Positions 20,201 through 26,552 of a stretch of 57,286 bases of DNA are shown here, one piece after another. Numbering within the stretch: position 1 is the first letter of the stretch; each line of letters opens with the position of its first letter. The DNA lies in NCBI RefSeq assembly GCF_001642955.1, contig NZ_LWSK01000026.1, forward strand, positions 1 to 57,286. The letters are read 5' to 3'. The notes beneath the pieces were generated by a model. That model did not search any database. It was given only the letters and a program-made list of their open reading frames with translations, and was not told the DNA's origin. The DNA is from Rubripirellula obstinata. GTDB taxonomy: Bacteria > Planctomycetota > Planctomycetia > Pirellulales > Pirellulaceae. A program made the position numbers and the translations under genes.

Positions 20201-21942
20201 GCAACAATTTGGTCAGTGTCGATGCCGGTTTAGCGGGGCTAGCCGAAAACGGTGGGCCGACCCGGACGATCGCATTGCTTGCTGGCAGCCCTGCCCTGGG
20301 GGCTGGAGACGCTGGCAATTTAACAATAGACCAACGAGGTACCGCCCGACCGCAGGGTGGAGCGACAGACATCGGTGCATTTGAATCAGACTTGATGCCC
20401 AGAACCGAAATACAGCTGACGATGGATGTCGCCCAGGCCGAGGGAGACAGTGGTAGCACAACGCTTGCCTTCACGGTCACACGAAGCGGCAACACGTTGG
20501 GCTCGACGACGGTCAGCTATTCCGTTTCGGGGGATGGAACAGATCCTGCCATAGCCGACGACTTCGCTGGCGGGACCTTTCCGACTGGTATGGTCACGTT
20601 TGCTGCGGACCAAACCACTCAAACGATATCGATTAATGTTGCAGGCGACACCGAAGTTGAACCTGACGAATCGTTTTTGGTGACGCTTTCAGATGTGTCT
20701 GGTGCATCAGAAATCGTGACCGGCACCGCTACTGGAACAATTCTAAATGATGACATTTTCCAGCCAGTTCCATCATTCAGCATCGGGACCGACCTCGTCA
20801 GTGAAACTGAAGGTGATACGGGATCAAAGATTTTTGCTTTCACTGTCACCCGTAGTGGCGCCACCACCATGGCAACCTCGGTGGATTTCACTGTGAGAGG
20901 CACTGGAGTCTCGCCTGCTGATGCGGACGATTTTGGTGGATCGCTGCCAAGTGGGAAGATTGATTTTGCCGCAAACGAAACCACTCAAACGATCTCGATA
21001 TCGGTTTCTGGTGACAATTTGATCGAATCGGATGAATCTTTCACGATCACGCTTAGCTCTTCCGATGTAGACGCGGTGATTTCCAATGCCCAAGCACAAG
21101 GGGAGATCCAAGATGATGATTTCCTAAATCGCCAAACGCGAATCTACCTTCCGGGCTTAGTTGCTCGTCCGCACTTGATACCCGGTGACAGTGTGCCAAC
21201 CGCGATCATCTTCCGAGCAGTCTCGGACACCATCGTGTCGGTCACGCCTGTTGCAACTGCATCGGTCCGCGAGTCCATTTATATAGTAGATGGCGATACC
21301 AACCCGATTAGCACTTTGGAAGACGGTGCAACGGTGGCGGGGGTGACTGCGGGCCAACTTTACGCAATCCTTTTTCAGCCACAATCAACCGAACGCATTT
21401 ACTCGGTTCGATCATCCGAAGGATTTCGTGCCCTATCAAACCGTGCGTCAACAAACCTTTTTACACCGACCGATACCAACGCGAACGGTCTAACGAATGC
21501 ACTCGATGCCTTGCTCATCATTAACCATTTGCGGCGTGGGAGTAACTTAGAGGGTGAGCAGTCGTCGATAAGCTCTAATTTCTTGGACGTCAATCATGAT
21601 GGAAGAGTTTCGGCCCTCGATGCCGTGATCGTCATTAACCATCTACAGCGTCGAACAAGCCTGAATAGTCCATCAACCCCGGTCGACGCTCCCAGCACCG
21701 CGTTGACTTCGGCGATCGAAACAGACTCCTCAGCGGAGGAAACCGATGTAGCATTCAGTGCGTTGATCCCTGAACTTGAAAGAGAGCTTCTTCCTATGGG
21801 TTCCTCCGTTGCTAACTCGTTCGTCTCTATCGAACGCAGCGACTCCTCGATGGTGGCCAACCACGTTGACGACGTGATCGCATCGCTGGATGACGATTCG
21901 ATCGAAGACGAATTGGTGGGTCTATCCTTGTTGCCGCTGTAG
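14236..21942 (+). CDS. Giant LEPR-XLL surface protein with beta-helix, Calx-beta and dockerin-like domains
   Basis: This 2568-residue protein starts at ATG 14236, because the basic N terminus MSRSKKNIPE precedes the planctomycete LEPR-XLL-type motif LLEPLESRQLLAGD (residues 42-55), an export-linked signature. Next come a cadherin-like unit (about 55-150) and a PKD-like unit (about 150-240). About 1500 residues (455-1970) of right-handed beta-helix follow, with repeating GGGI/GGAI and SxxxxN turns that resemble chlamydial Pmp repeats. A choice-of-anchor Q-like domain ends in GGATDIGAFES (about 1975-2050). Two Calx-beta domains (about 2056-2174 and 2178-2295, VEPDESF/IESDESF) and a dockerin-like pair of Ca-binding helices follow (DTNANGLTNALDALLIINHL and DVNHDGRVSALDAVIVINHL, about 2410-2470). 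Adhesion or matrix function is inferred. It lies inside the nadE-framed segment and has no cotranscribed neighbour. Confidence 0.9.
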   Translation: MSRSKKNIPELSKFSRRFFKKRSQTRRSKMVRRTTGSRRQSLLEPLESRQLLAGDFNLFTSENESLDLGLATLLGSSADVYTIVGGADDDQLTIDSNQELQFVSDPNFESPTDSDGDNIYELTVRRTDSMGSEDFTICVRVLNINDNPTAVTNGYLVDRGSGLLLDGSLSSDPESESLVYQWDLNNDGIVDISDVSPFTPVAPSFLDGLVDVGDNTIALTVTDLGGLSDTTTATLTVTDRLSVFLPESFDPSTPTDFTVVREGDEFTVRETETGNLLTSSPVLGLNRIVVNGSAEANTVTLDFSAGLPVAIDYFGNDPTTGAGDALALIGGDADLVRHEFIDPSSGSINVVFGGVSTPIFYTGLEPVFDNLNAVDREFVFLGGSETITLSDDLVAGDNVSQIDSTLGESVTFVNPTSSLLVDSGSGNDIINVAAMDTMYAASMILRGGDGNNLATIDDLVIDGFVRGLVRRGLEIDQIQTATISDTSLLNNQDVRGAGLLINGPSDVLVQRSTITGNGSTGVLDTEGGGGILSIDANLTIADNTLVSGNDAINGTATGGGIHVLGGQLDVLDSTISNNFAAGSGGGITLSNGTSGLLTEASIENNRAGTLSTLTDSGFGGGVYGSINNDLTIVGGSFRGNEASRQGGGIWSRESTVTVDSVLFESNFSAGDGTDDGGGAIYQEAGTLNLASAILRQNEAHGIQGIGGGITSRFANVFVVDSEIDNNHANGDGGGFASIASTLIVTNTNVVSNSANGLGVRATTPNSGDGGGFVLFNDSTLTLNAGIVENNSAAFRGGGIKQFGGRTTVTGTLFNSNQATFSGGGIQAQQNGTIDIRSGATFTNNTNRAIESTDGVLTVTGPDVLFQDNPQGAIRVFGGVADISNSTFLSNESANIGGAIRVEDSTLTVSDSTFTDNTAEQDGGAIAATNESTITISEGTFERNIATQSGGAIANEQSTMTVSNSVLRENQALAAGLAGLFGPTGGGAAYNLGGTLEVRDSIITDNRAITNDGAGGGLLNDSGTIIVQGGTITLNQAATAGGGLANENSGSATLEDVAVTDNISNLGGGVSSVGPTAQLDVIAGSVSDNTASSGGGVFVEGGTALIDGVTIRDNRAFQDGGGVLISSATGTVRDSIVAGNQADSLGGGIGAVNASVDIIGTVIGGPDDIDGNTAGIHGGGIYSFDSTLTLSENAIVEGNQAEVYGGGLYLIGFTSTDISQSTIRNNTALQAGGGIASFDGQTLNIIGSELRGNDAQSSDPADPFQGGGGLLIADAAANITETDLLGNQVIDNAGSGGAILNVNGSLNVNGGRIGSTLAGDANAAAVNGGGIANDNGSVFIQANATIEGNTATLGGGIHSEGGFAAVTVNGSTINANNALFGGGIWSDGLRLDIDGATLSSNVAVTDGGAVLTRQFTNILNSSISTNEATTGSGGGIFTDDGELNVTGGDIVENAAGIDGGGIFNNGASVTSSSVEMMRNSADRNGGGLAAFDATSVVIGGEVDANTAGEEGGGIWISNGSLLVSGSTISNNVAESSVNAGLDQGGGGIFNSGGDVQLTGATLTANLAIANDGSGGSGGGIHSVDGSLLIDGGMINDHRAALDGGAIHAIDTPLDIDGLTIQNNSAGRNGGGIHIVSSTPTAPVPALAALLSNVTVASNTAAEEGGGIWSGATAMSLNDSLIQNNTALSGDNASLDQGGGGIYSTVGTLTVNGSTIEGNDATAGGGSGGGIYHDGISLALNASGTAASIVRGNRAGTHGGGIFATGDLLTMNDSVIGGPDLMDRNDAAVDGGGIYVDVDTDAVILRTDISRNLAMRNGGGIWKSISSALVVSDGSTIDTNAAGGDAANQGGGGIFSAGGLTTVTDSTVLGNVANGISGSGGGIFNNGNLSIVNSEISGSFANLDGGGIFNDGNVSVINSTLAGNTATGIGGGIASEGGSVALASVTIADNAAETGGGIGASGGTVLATNSIITRNTATTDSDVFGALTDDGNNLVSVDAGLAGLAENGGPTRTIALLAGSPALGAGDAGNLTIDQRGTARPQGGATDIGAFESDLMPRTEIQLTMDVAQAEGDSGSTTLAFTVTRSGNTLGSTTVSYSVSGDGTDPAIADDFAGGTFPTGMVTFAADQTTQTISINVAGDTEVEPDESFLVTLSDVSGASEIVTGTATGTILNDDIFQPVPSFSIGTDLVSETEGDTGSKIFAFTVTRSGATTMATSVDFTVRGTGVSPADADDFGGSLPSGKIDFAANETTQTISISVSGDNLIESDESFTITLSSSDVDAVISNAQAQGEIQDDDFLNRQTRIYLPGLVARPHLIPGDSVPTAIIFRAVSDTIVSVTPVATASVRESIYIVDGDTNPISTLEDGATVAGVTAGQLYAILFQPQSTERIYSVRSSEGFRALSNRASTNLFTPTDTNANGLTNALDALLIINHLRRGSNLEGEQSSISSNFLDVNHDGRVSALDAVIVINHLQRRTSLNSPSTPVDAPSTALTSAIETDSSAEETDVAFSALIPELERELLPMGSSVANSFVSIERSDSSMVANHVDDVIASLDDDSIEDELVGLSLLPL

Positions 21943-22170
21943 TCGATTTTGAGTCACCGCCCTCTTATGTATCCCCGTAACGAAACGCCGCAACGTCAAC
22001 AAGTGGTTGCGTGCTTATCGTGCTTTGGGACGTCATGTGGCATCAGGCGTGCTTCGCAAAGCACAGTGTTTCTCCGCCAGGTCGCCGGAGCGGTAGGTCA
22101 AGTAGAATTGCCCACGAAAAGTTGACAGTGAGACGATCTTAACGGGAAGGTAGATGGTGAGTCCTGACGA
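21943..22170. other. Gap after the giant gene
   Basis: No gene is seen. The stretch probably includes the terminal part of the decayed IS3 element, whose transposase reading ends at 22171, but I could not define a terminal inverted repeat. Confidence 0.4.
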
Positions 22171-22480
22171 TCAGGCCTCACCGGTAAGTGAAGTTTCTTT
22201 GATTGCGTGTTCAAACTCGCTTAGGCTCTGGTAGTCCAGCGATGAATGGAAACGAATTGAATTGTAGAACTCTTCGATGTACTGCGAGACACCGCGTGTT
22301 GCGTGCTCGTGTGTGTCGTAGATTTGGTGAACTTCTTCGGTCTTAAAACTATTGAAAATGATTCCATCGGCGCGTTGTCGTAACAGTTCCCCCGGCGACT
22401 CATAGTCTGAACCAAGTCAAGCATCAGCAATCTGCCTCGGAAGTGTTCGCTTGCTAACTGGGAACCTCGATCGCTGTGAA
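22171..22480 (-). pseudogene. IS3-family transposase (OrfB) C-terminal remnant
   Basis: The reverse strand reads HSDRGSQLASEHFRG, then TMSRRGNCYDNAPMESF, the integrase-core motifs around the second Asp and the Glu of the DDE triad. After ESF the frame breaks. Restoring one T in the TTTT run near 22353-22360 gives FNSLKTEEVHQ and then EEFYNSIRFHSSLDYQSL, ending at a TGA at 22171-22173. The N-terminal two thirds of the transposase and OrfA are absent. This is a dead fragment. Confidence 0.85.
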
Positions 22481-22603
22481 GGACAAACGGGGACAGGGAA
22501 CTAACAAGGATTGCTGCTTGAAATGATAATAACTGTAATTGCGGTTTGCTTGTGTTTTGCCGGACGATCGGACAAAACAAAGGTGTCAGACTAAACGAAG
22601 TTG

Positions 22604-23314
22604 TCAGGAATCAATGATGGATTTCTCTGGCAATTCCCGGACTCTTGGCCGACCGCGTGGGCGTAAGGTTGATTCAAGGCTGAGTCGGCGGGCGATTGAC
22701 TCAATCCAGTTCTCTTTGCCAAAAGGGCTCCCACGCTTGACGCTCCATCGAATGGAATCCGGTTCCTTTTCGCTGAGCGATTCGTTGACTCGGCTAACCC
22801 AATCTGGAAACCGAGGTAATGGCCAAGGAGATAGCCATTCAAGAGAAGGCTCAGTTTTGCGTACCCAGCGATGCATCGACCCCTTTGCCAATTTTCGGCT
22901 CGGTCCAAAGACTCCGCCTGCAATGCATTGCGTTCCACATACCTTGAGGCAACAAAGAAGAGTTCATCGCCTTGGATTGGAAAACTCTTAAAACGCACCT
23001 GGAAGACGTGCCACTGTCCTGATGACCCATAATCGGCGTGAAAACGCTGTGTGTGCGTCAGCCTAGCTCAACGCAAGAAGTTGCTTATTACGCCATCTTC
23101 GGTAGGCTGAAGCAAAAAATGCCAGTGTGTGGGTATCAACTGGTAACTGAGAATCCGGCAGGGGTAACGTTCCAATTCTTCTGCAAGAATACGCTCGAAC
23201 GCCTCGTAGTCGGCTTCCTTAGAAAAATTTCCCTACAAGCATTCCCGCGATTCATAGCATGGTACAGCCCATTGGCTTCGTCGGCGCGTTTGGGCCGTGG
23301 CCTTTCCGTGGCAT
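22604..23314 (-). pseudogene. RAYT (Y1/IS200-like REP-associated transposase), degenerate
   Basis: Read on the reverse strand, pieces of a Y1-type RAYT protein occur in the right order but in several frames. An ATG at 23314 is followed by a frame change into RPRPKRADEANGLYHAMNRG, then YEAFERILAEELERYPC, then an HWHF-like block (THWHFLLQP). A stop after NFLR is followed by FKSFPIQGDELFFVASRYVE and, after another shift, WLSPWPLPRFPDWVSRVNES and ESTLRPRGRPR at the end. At least three frameshifts and one stop make it non-functional. GTGTCAG sequences lie on both sides (22583-22589 and the hairpin at 23361-23441), as expected for a REP/RAYT unit. Confidence 0.87.
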
Positions 23315-23360
23315 ATCGCAACGAGAGTAACTGTTTAGTTCGTTGCTGCACATGCCGCTG

Positions 23361-23441
23361 AAAAGGTGTCAGATACCGTTTTGGCTGCTTGGGAGATTCT
23401 CGCATTACCTATTCTCACTTTTTGGTACCCGTCACCTTTTT
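23361..23441. repeat. GTGTCAG hairpin repeat, right copy
   Basis: aaaaggtgtcagatacc (23361-23377) and ggtacccgtcacctttt (from 23424) are imperfect inverted arms. The loop gttttggctgcttgggag is nearly the same as in the copy at 13544-13625. It ends 5 bp before the truncated nadE copy begins. Confidence 0.85.
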
Positions 23442-23446
23442 CGGTT

Positions 23447-24118
23447 CTGGGAATCCCCGTCAGCGATTCCACCGATGTGGAATCGTTACAGGCCCAATTA
23501 CAAAAGCTTCCCGACGATGCGAAAGATTTAACGTTCGAGAACGTCCAAGCTCGCGTGCGAACGATGTTGTTAATGAATCGCGGCTTTGTTTTGGGGACTG
23601 GCGACATGAGCGAACAGGCGCTTGGTTGGTCCACCTACAATGCCGATCACATGTCAATGTACAACGTCAACACGTCGATCCCAAAAACGCTGGTCCGTTT
23701 CCTGGTCCGATACGCCGCCGATCATTACTTCGACGGCGAATTGCGATCCGTTTTGCACGACATCGCAAATACAACCATTTCGCCCGAACTATTGCCACCG
23801 CGCGAAGACGGCACGATTCGACAGAGTACCGAAGAATCAATCGGCGCTTACGAGCTACACGATTTCTTCCTCTTCCACTTCGTACGAAACGGTTTCAGTC
23901 GAGACAAAATTCTGTACTTAGCATCACACGCAAAGTTCGACGAAGACTATTCCCCCAAGCACATCGCCGAAACCTTGGACGTATTTGTGAAGCGTTTCTT
24001 CTTCAGCCAATACAAACGCAACTGCGTCCCCGACGGTCCTAAAGTCGGTTCAGTCAGCCTTTCCCCACGCGGCGATTGGCGAATGCCCAGCGACGCCAAC
24101 GCCGGCGATTTCCTGTAG
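23447..24118 (+). pseudogene. 3'-terminal duplicate of nadE
   Basis: The last 223 codons of nadE are repeated here in frame, from GIPVSDSTDVESLQ to the stop codon, without indels. It lacks the glutaminase domain and the PP-loop and so cannot synthesise NAD. An ORF extends 27 codons upstream into the GTGTCAG repeat (from 23366), which is unlikely to be meaningful. Compared with the complete gene, about 34 bases differ but only three residues appear changed (Asn to Asp, Gln to Glu, Ile to Val). Confidence 0.93.
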
Positions 24119-24162
24119 TTATTCGGTGCTTGAAGGAACGATGCTGTGCGCGAAAGAATTAA

Positions 24163-24294
24163 CCACGGATGGCTTTCGCGGGACCACGGATGTTTGGGGG
24201 CGAAGGGATTTTTGGTGGTGTTTTAGATTATTTTCTGTTCGCCATCCGCCAACCGACTGCGCAACATCCGTGGTCCCGCGAAAGCCATCCGTGG
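24163..24294. repeat. CCACGGATGG palindromic element, copy 2
   Basis: Perfect 32-bp inverted arms lie at 24163-24194 and 24263-24294 around a 68-bp spacer. It lies between the convergent nadE fragment and the last gene of the long minus-strand operon, so it may end transcription from both sides. Confidence 0.92.
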
Positions 24295-24312
24295 TGAATA
24301 ACTTACAACGTT

Positions 24313-25332
24313 CTATCGCTGGTTCGCACCAAACGATGCAATGATGTTCTTCCCGTCTGGGGTGTAAACCGGATCACGAACCGTCACATCGTCGGGAAAA
24401 CCATCGAACGACCTGTTTGTCTGCCCCTCTTTGATCGACAGCGATACCGGGAACGGTCGCCCATGCTTGTTTCCGGTCACGATGATTGATTCGCCATCTG
24501 GATACCAATCGAATGAAAGACCATCAATCACTCTCGTTCCATCAGCGGGCGGATCGAGTATTTTCAAAGACGAGATTCCTTGGTCAACGTTAATGATCGC
24601 AGACGCCGATCCGTTGCCGTCCTTCAATTTCCCACCAAATGCAACGGTTCGATCGAGTCCCTTTGCCCAAGCAAAATGAAAACTAAGGCTAGCGAACGGA
24701 GATTCGGCTGGCGAGAAAACGTTTGTAACTCGGTTGGTTTCAATGTCGTACAAACGCAAGCAGGACTTGGGGACTGAACTCCCGTCATCATCTCGTCCAC
24801 CATGAAAAACGATTGACTTCCCATCGGCTGACCAGCGACCTCCCCAAGCCCCTCGGTCTGCCAACATCTTTTTGTTCTGCCCATCCGAATCCATGATCCA
24901 GATCGACATCCCTTTCGCGTTGTCCGCTTTTGCATATTTTGGCGGGCGACTGACGACAAGCTGTGTTCCGTCTGGCGAAAATGAAGGCATCACTCCGTCA
25001 GAAATATCTAACGCATTTTCACCATCAATATCAACGACAACGATGCGTGATTCCTGCCACGAAAAACCACCGTCATTGGTCCATGCGTCGAAGGCGACAC
25101 GCTTGCCATCAGGCGAAACATTAGGAGTGCCTTGGCGATCAAATTTGTGACGTAAATCTGTATCAGAAACGAGCGGCCGAATCGGTGTTCCGTCGATCTC
25201 ACAAACGTGCAGCAAAAGTCTGCCAGGTTTCGATGCATCGACATCCGTGGAATCATCCTCCGCTCGGCAGGGAAATGAAATGCCGACGGACAATATCGCC
25301 ATAGCAATTGATTGGATCAGTAAAATTCGCAT
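24313..25332 (-). CDS. Secreted TolB-like beta-propeller protein
   Basis: The 339-residue protein has a signal peptide (MRILLIQSIAMAILSVGI, cleavage near CRAED). WD40-like/TolB-type PD40 repeats follow: GTPNVSPDGKRVAFDAW, PSFSPDGTQLVVS, GGRWSADGKSIVFHGG, FDWYPDGESIIVTG, DPVYTPDGKNIIASFG. Such propellers usually mediate protein contacts in the periplasm. The start is set at the ATG at 25332 because the signal peptide begins there. A TTG at 25359 overlapping the upstream stop codon is possible but would add nine residues before the signal peptide. It is the last gene of the minus-strand operon. Confidence 0.78.
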   Translation of the reverse strand: MRILLIQSIAMAILSVGISFPCRAEDDSTDVDASKPGRLLLHVCEIDGTPIRPLVSDTDLRHKFDRQGTPNVSPDGKRVAFDAWTNDGGFSWQESRIVVVDIDGENALDISDGVMPSFSPDGTQLVVSRPPKYAKADNAKGMSIWIMDSDGQNKKMLADRGAWGGRWSADGKSIVFHGGRDDDGSSVPKSCLRLYDIETNRVTNVFSPAESPFASLSFHFAWAKGLDRTVAFGGKLKDGNGSASAIINVDQGISSLKILDPPADGTRVIDGLSFDWYPDGESIIVTGNKHGRPFPVSLSIKEGQTNRSFDGFPDDVTVRDPVYTPDGKNIIASFGANQR

Positions 25333-25355
25333 CGAGAAGCTTTCGAAAGAGGTAA

Positions 25356-26552
25356 TCAACGCTGGTAAATTGGCAGCAATTGATATGGGGTTGTGAGTGC
25401 AAGGACAGTCAACGCGGTCGGATAGACTCGTCCGATTTCGGGTCGTTTACCTTCTGGTTGCCAACCGCCATCGGCGGCTTGGTTCGCAATCATTGTCTTT
25501 GCCATTCGCGGATAGAACTGCTCCCAAACCCGACCACCCATCTGCATCGCCGCTTGGCTTTGGTAATAGACGCCATAATGAAAGTGTTCATTCGGGTTGA
25601 TCATGTGATTGTAGCGATCGTAGGGATGATCCAAAATCCATTTCCCGCACCGTTTTTCCATCTCAGGTTCTTTGTGACCGGTCAGGAAAAGACAAACCAC
25701 CCCAGCACCACAGAGTCCTCTTGTCGTGTGCCCGGTTCGACCCGGCCCATAACAAAACACGCCCAACTTTTTGTCGTAGCAGCGAAGCACGTAGTCAAGC
25801 GATTCCTTGGCCCATTCAACCGGAACATCAAAGCCAGCATTCTCAGCCGACCGCAAAAACATCACAAACCAGCTTGAAACGGACAGGTCGCTGTAGAGTT
25901 CCATGTGGTGGAAATCGTCCAAGTATCGCCATCCACCGCGGTCCCTGATTTCAAACTCCATTGGGATCGGACGCAGTTGCGTTTTTCGCGTTAGTTTCAA
26001 AGCGGCGTTGACAGCTTTCTCGATCCGCGCCGCCCGTTTTGGATCCGTCATGCCATAAACTTCCGTCAAAAACATGCCGCAAATCGCATGGTTGTAAATC
26101 ATGTATTTTAGATACTGACCATGGTTCGTGGCCGCCACAGAATGCCCCAACAAACCATCCGAGCGCTGCCGCGAAAGCACATAGTCGATGCCTCGCAAAA
26201 CCACTCTTGATTCTTTTGTCGCCGATGGGCTCGCATCAGCAATGTGCCCACGGGAAATCAATGCCATGCAGGTCAAAGCGGTAACTGCGGGACGCTGGAC
26301 TTCCAAAAGGCCAAAGCTGCCGTCGTAATTCTGCTGGCTGATTAAGTAGTCAATCGAACGGTCAACCGAACGTTCAATCGTCTGCCATTGCGTTTCAGGA
26401 ATCACCGAAAAGTCCGGAACGTCCTGCATCCCTTCGGTCGCATGCAGTCCTAAACCTGGTTCTTCCGCATCGCATAGACGAGTCCCGAGAATGGAGACGC
26501 CGCAAGCCAGCAGAACTAACACGAATTCAAAACGCTTCCATTCACTCTTCAT
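25356..26552 (-). CDS. Secreted alpha-toroid (squalene-cyclase-fold) protein
   Basis: A signal peptide (about 1-29, LVLLACGVSILGTRLCDA) is followed by repeats of the prenyltransferase/squalene-oxidase type with QxxDGSxG-like turns: YLISQQNYDGSFGLL, VLSRQRSDGLLGHS, MIANQAADGGWQPEG. The Asp-rich DxDD motif of squalene-hopene cyclases is not seen, and export would be unusual for such an enzyme. I infer a non-catalytic toroid used for binding. Its ATG overlaps the end of the 1477-residue gene by 11 bp. A paralogue with a membrane anchor lies at 55367-57001. Confidence 0.75.
   Translation of the reverse strand: MKSEWKRFEFVLVLLACGVSILGTRLCDAEEPGLGLHATEGMQDVPDFSVIPETQWQTIERSVDRSIDYLISQQNYDGSFGLLEVQRPAVTALTCMALISRGHIADASPSATKESRVVLRGIDYVLSRQRSDGLLGHSVAATNHGQYLKYMIYNHAICGMFLTEVYGMTDPKRAARIEKAVNAALKLTRKTQLRPIPMEFEIRDRGGWRYLDDFHHMELYSDLSVSSWFVMFLRSAENAGFDVPVEWAKESLDYVLRCYDKKLGVFCYGPGRTGHTTRGLCGAGVVCLFLTGHKEPEMEKRCGKWILDHPYDRYNHMINPNEHFHYGVYYQSQAAMQMGGRVWEQFYPRMAKTMIANQAADGGWQPEGKRPEIGRVYPTALTVLALTTPYQLLPIYQR

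Noticed and set aside
19611-20495. 294-codon open frame antisense to the giant gene (and several others between 14775 and 21860)
   Set aside because: Low-complexity Ser/Pro/Val-rich readings produced by the repetitive Gly/Asn/Thr codons of the beta-helix gene; no family resemblance.
23366-24118. A separate functional gene at the nadE duplicate
   Set aside because: It lacks the glutaminase domain and PP-loop, and its first 27 codons come from the GTGTCAG repeat.
12671-24297. Integrase-type genomic island with att sites
   Set aside because: No integrase gene is present, and the 850-bp repeats are far longer than an att core; homologous or REP-mediated recombination fits better.
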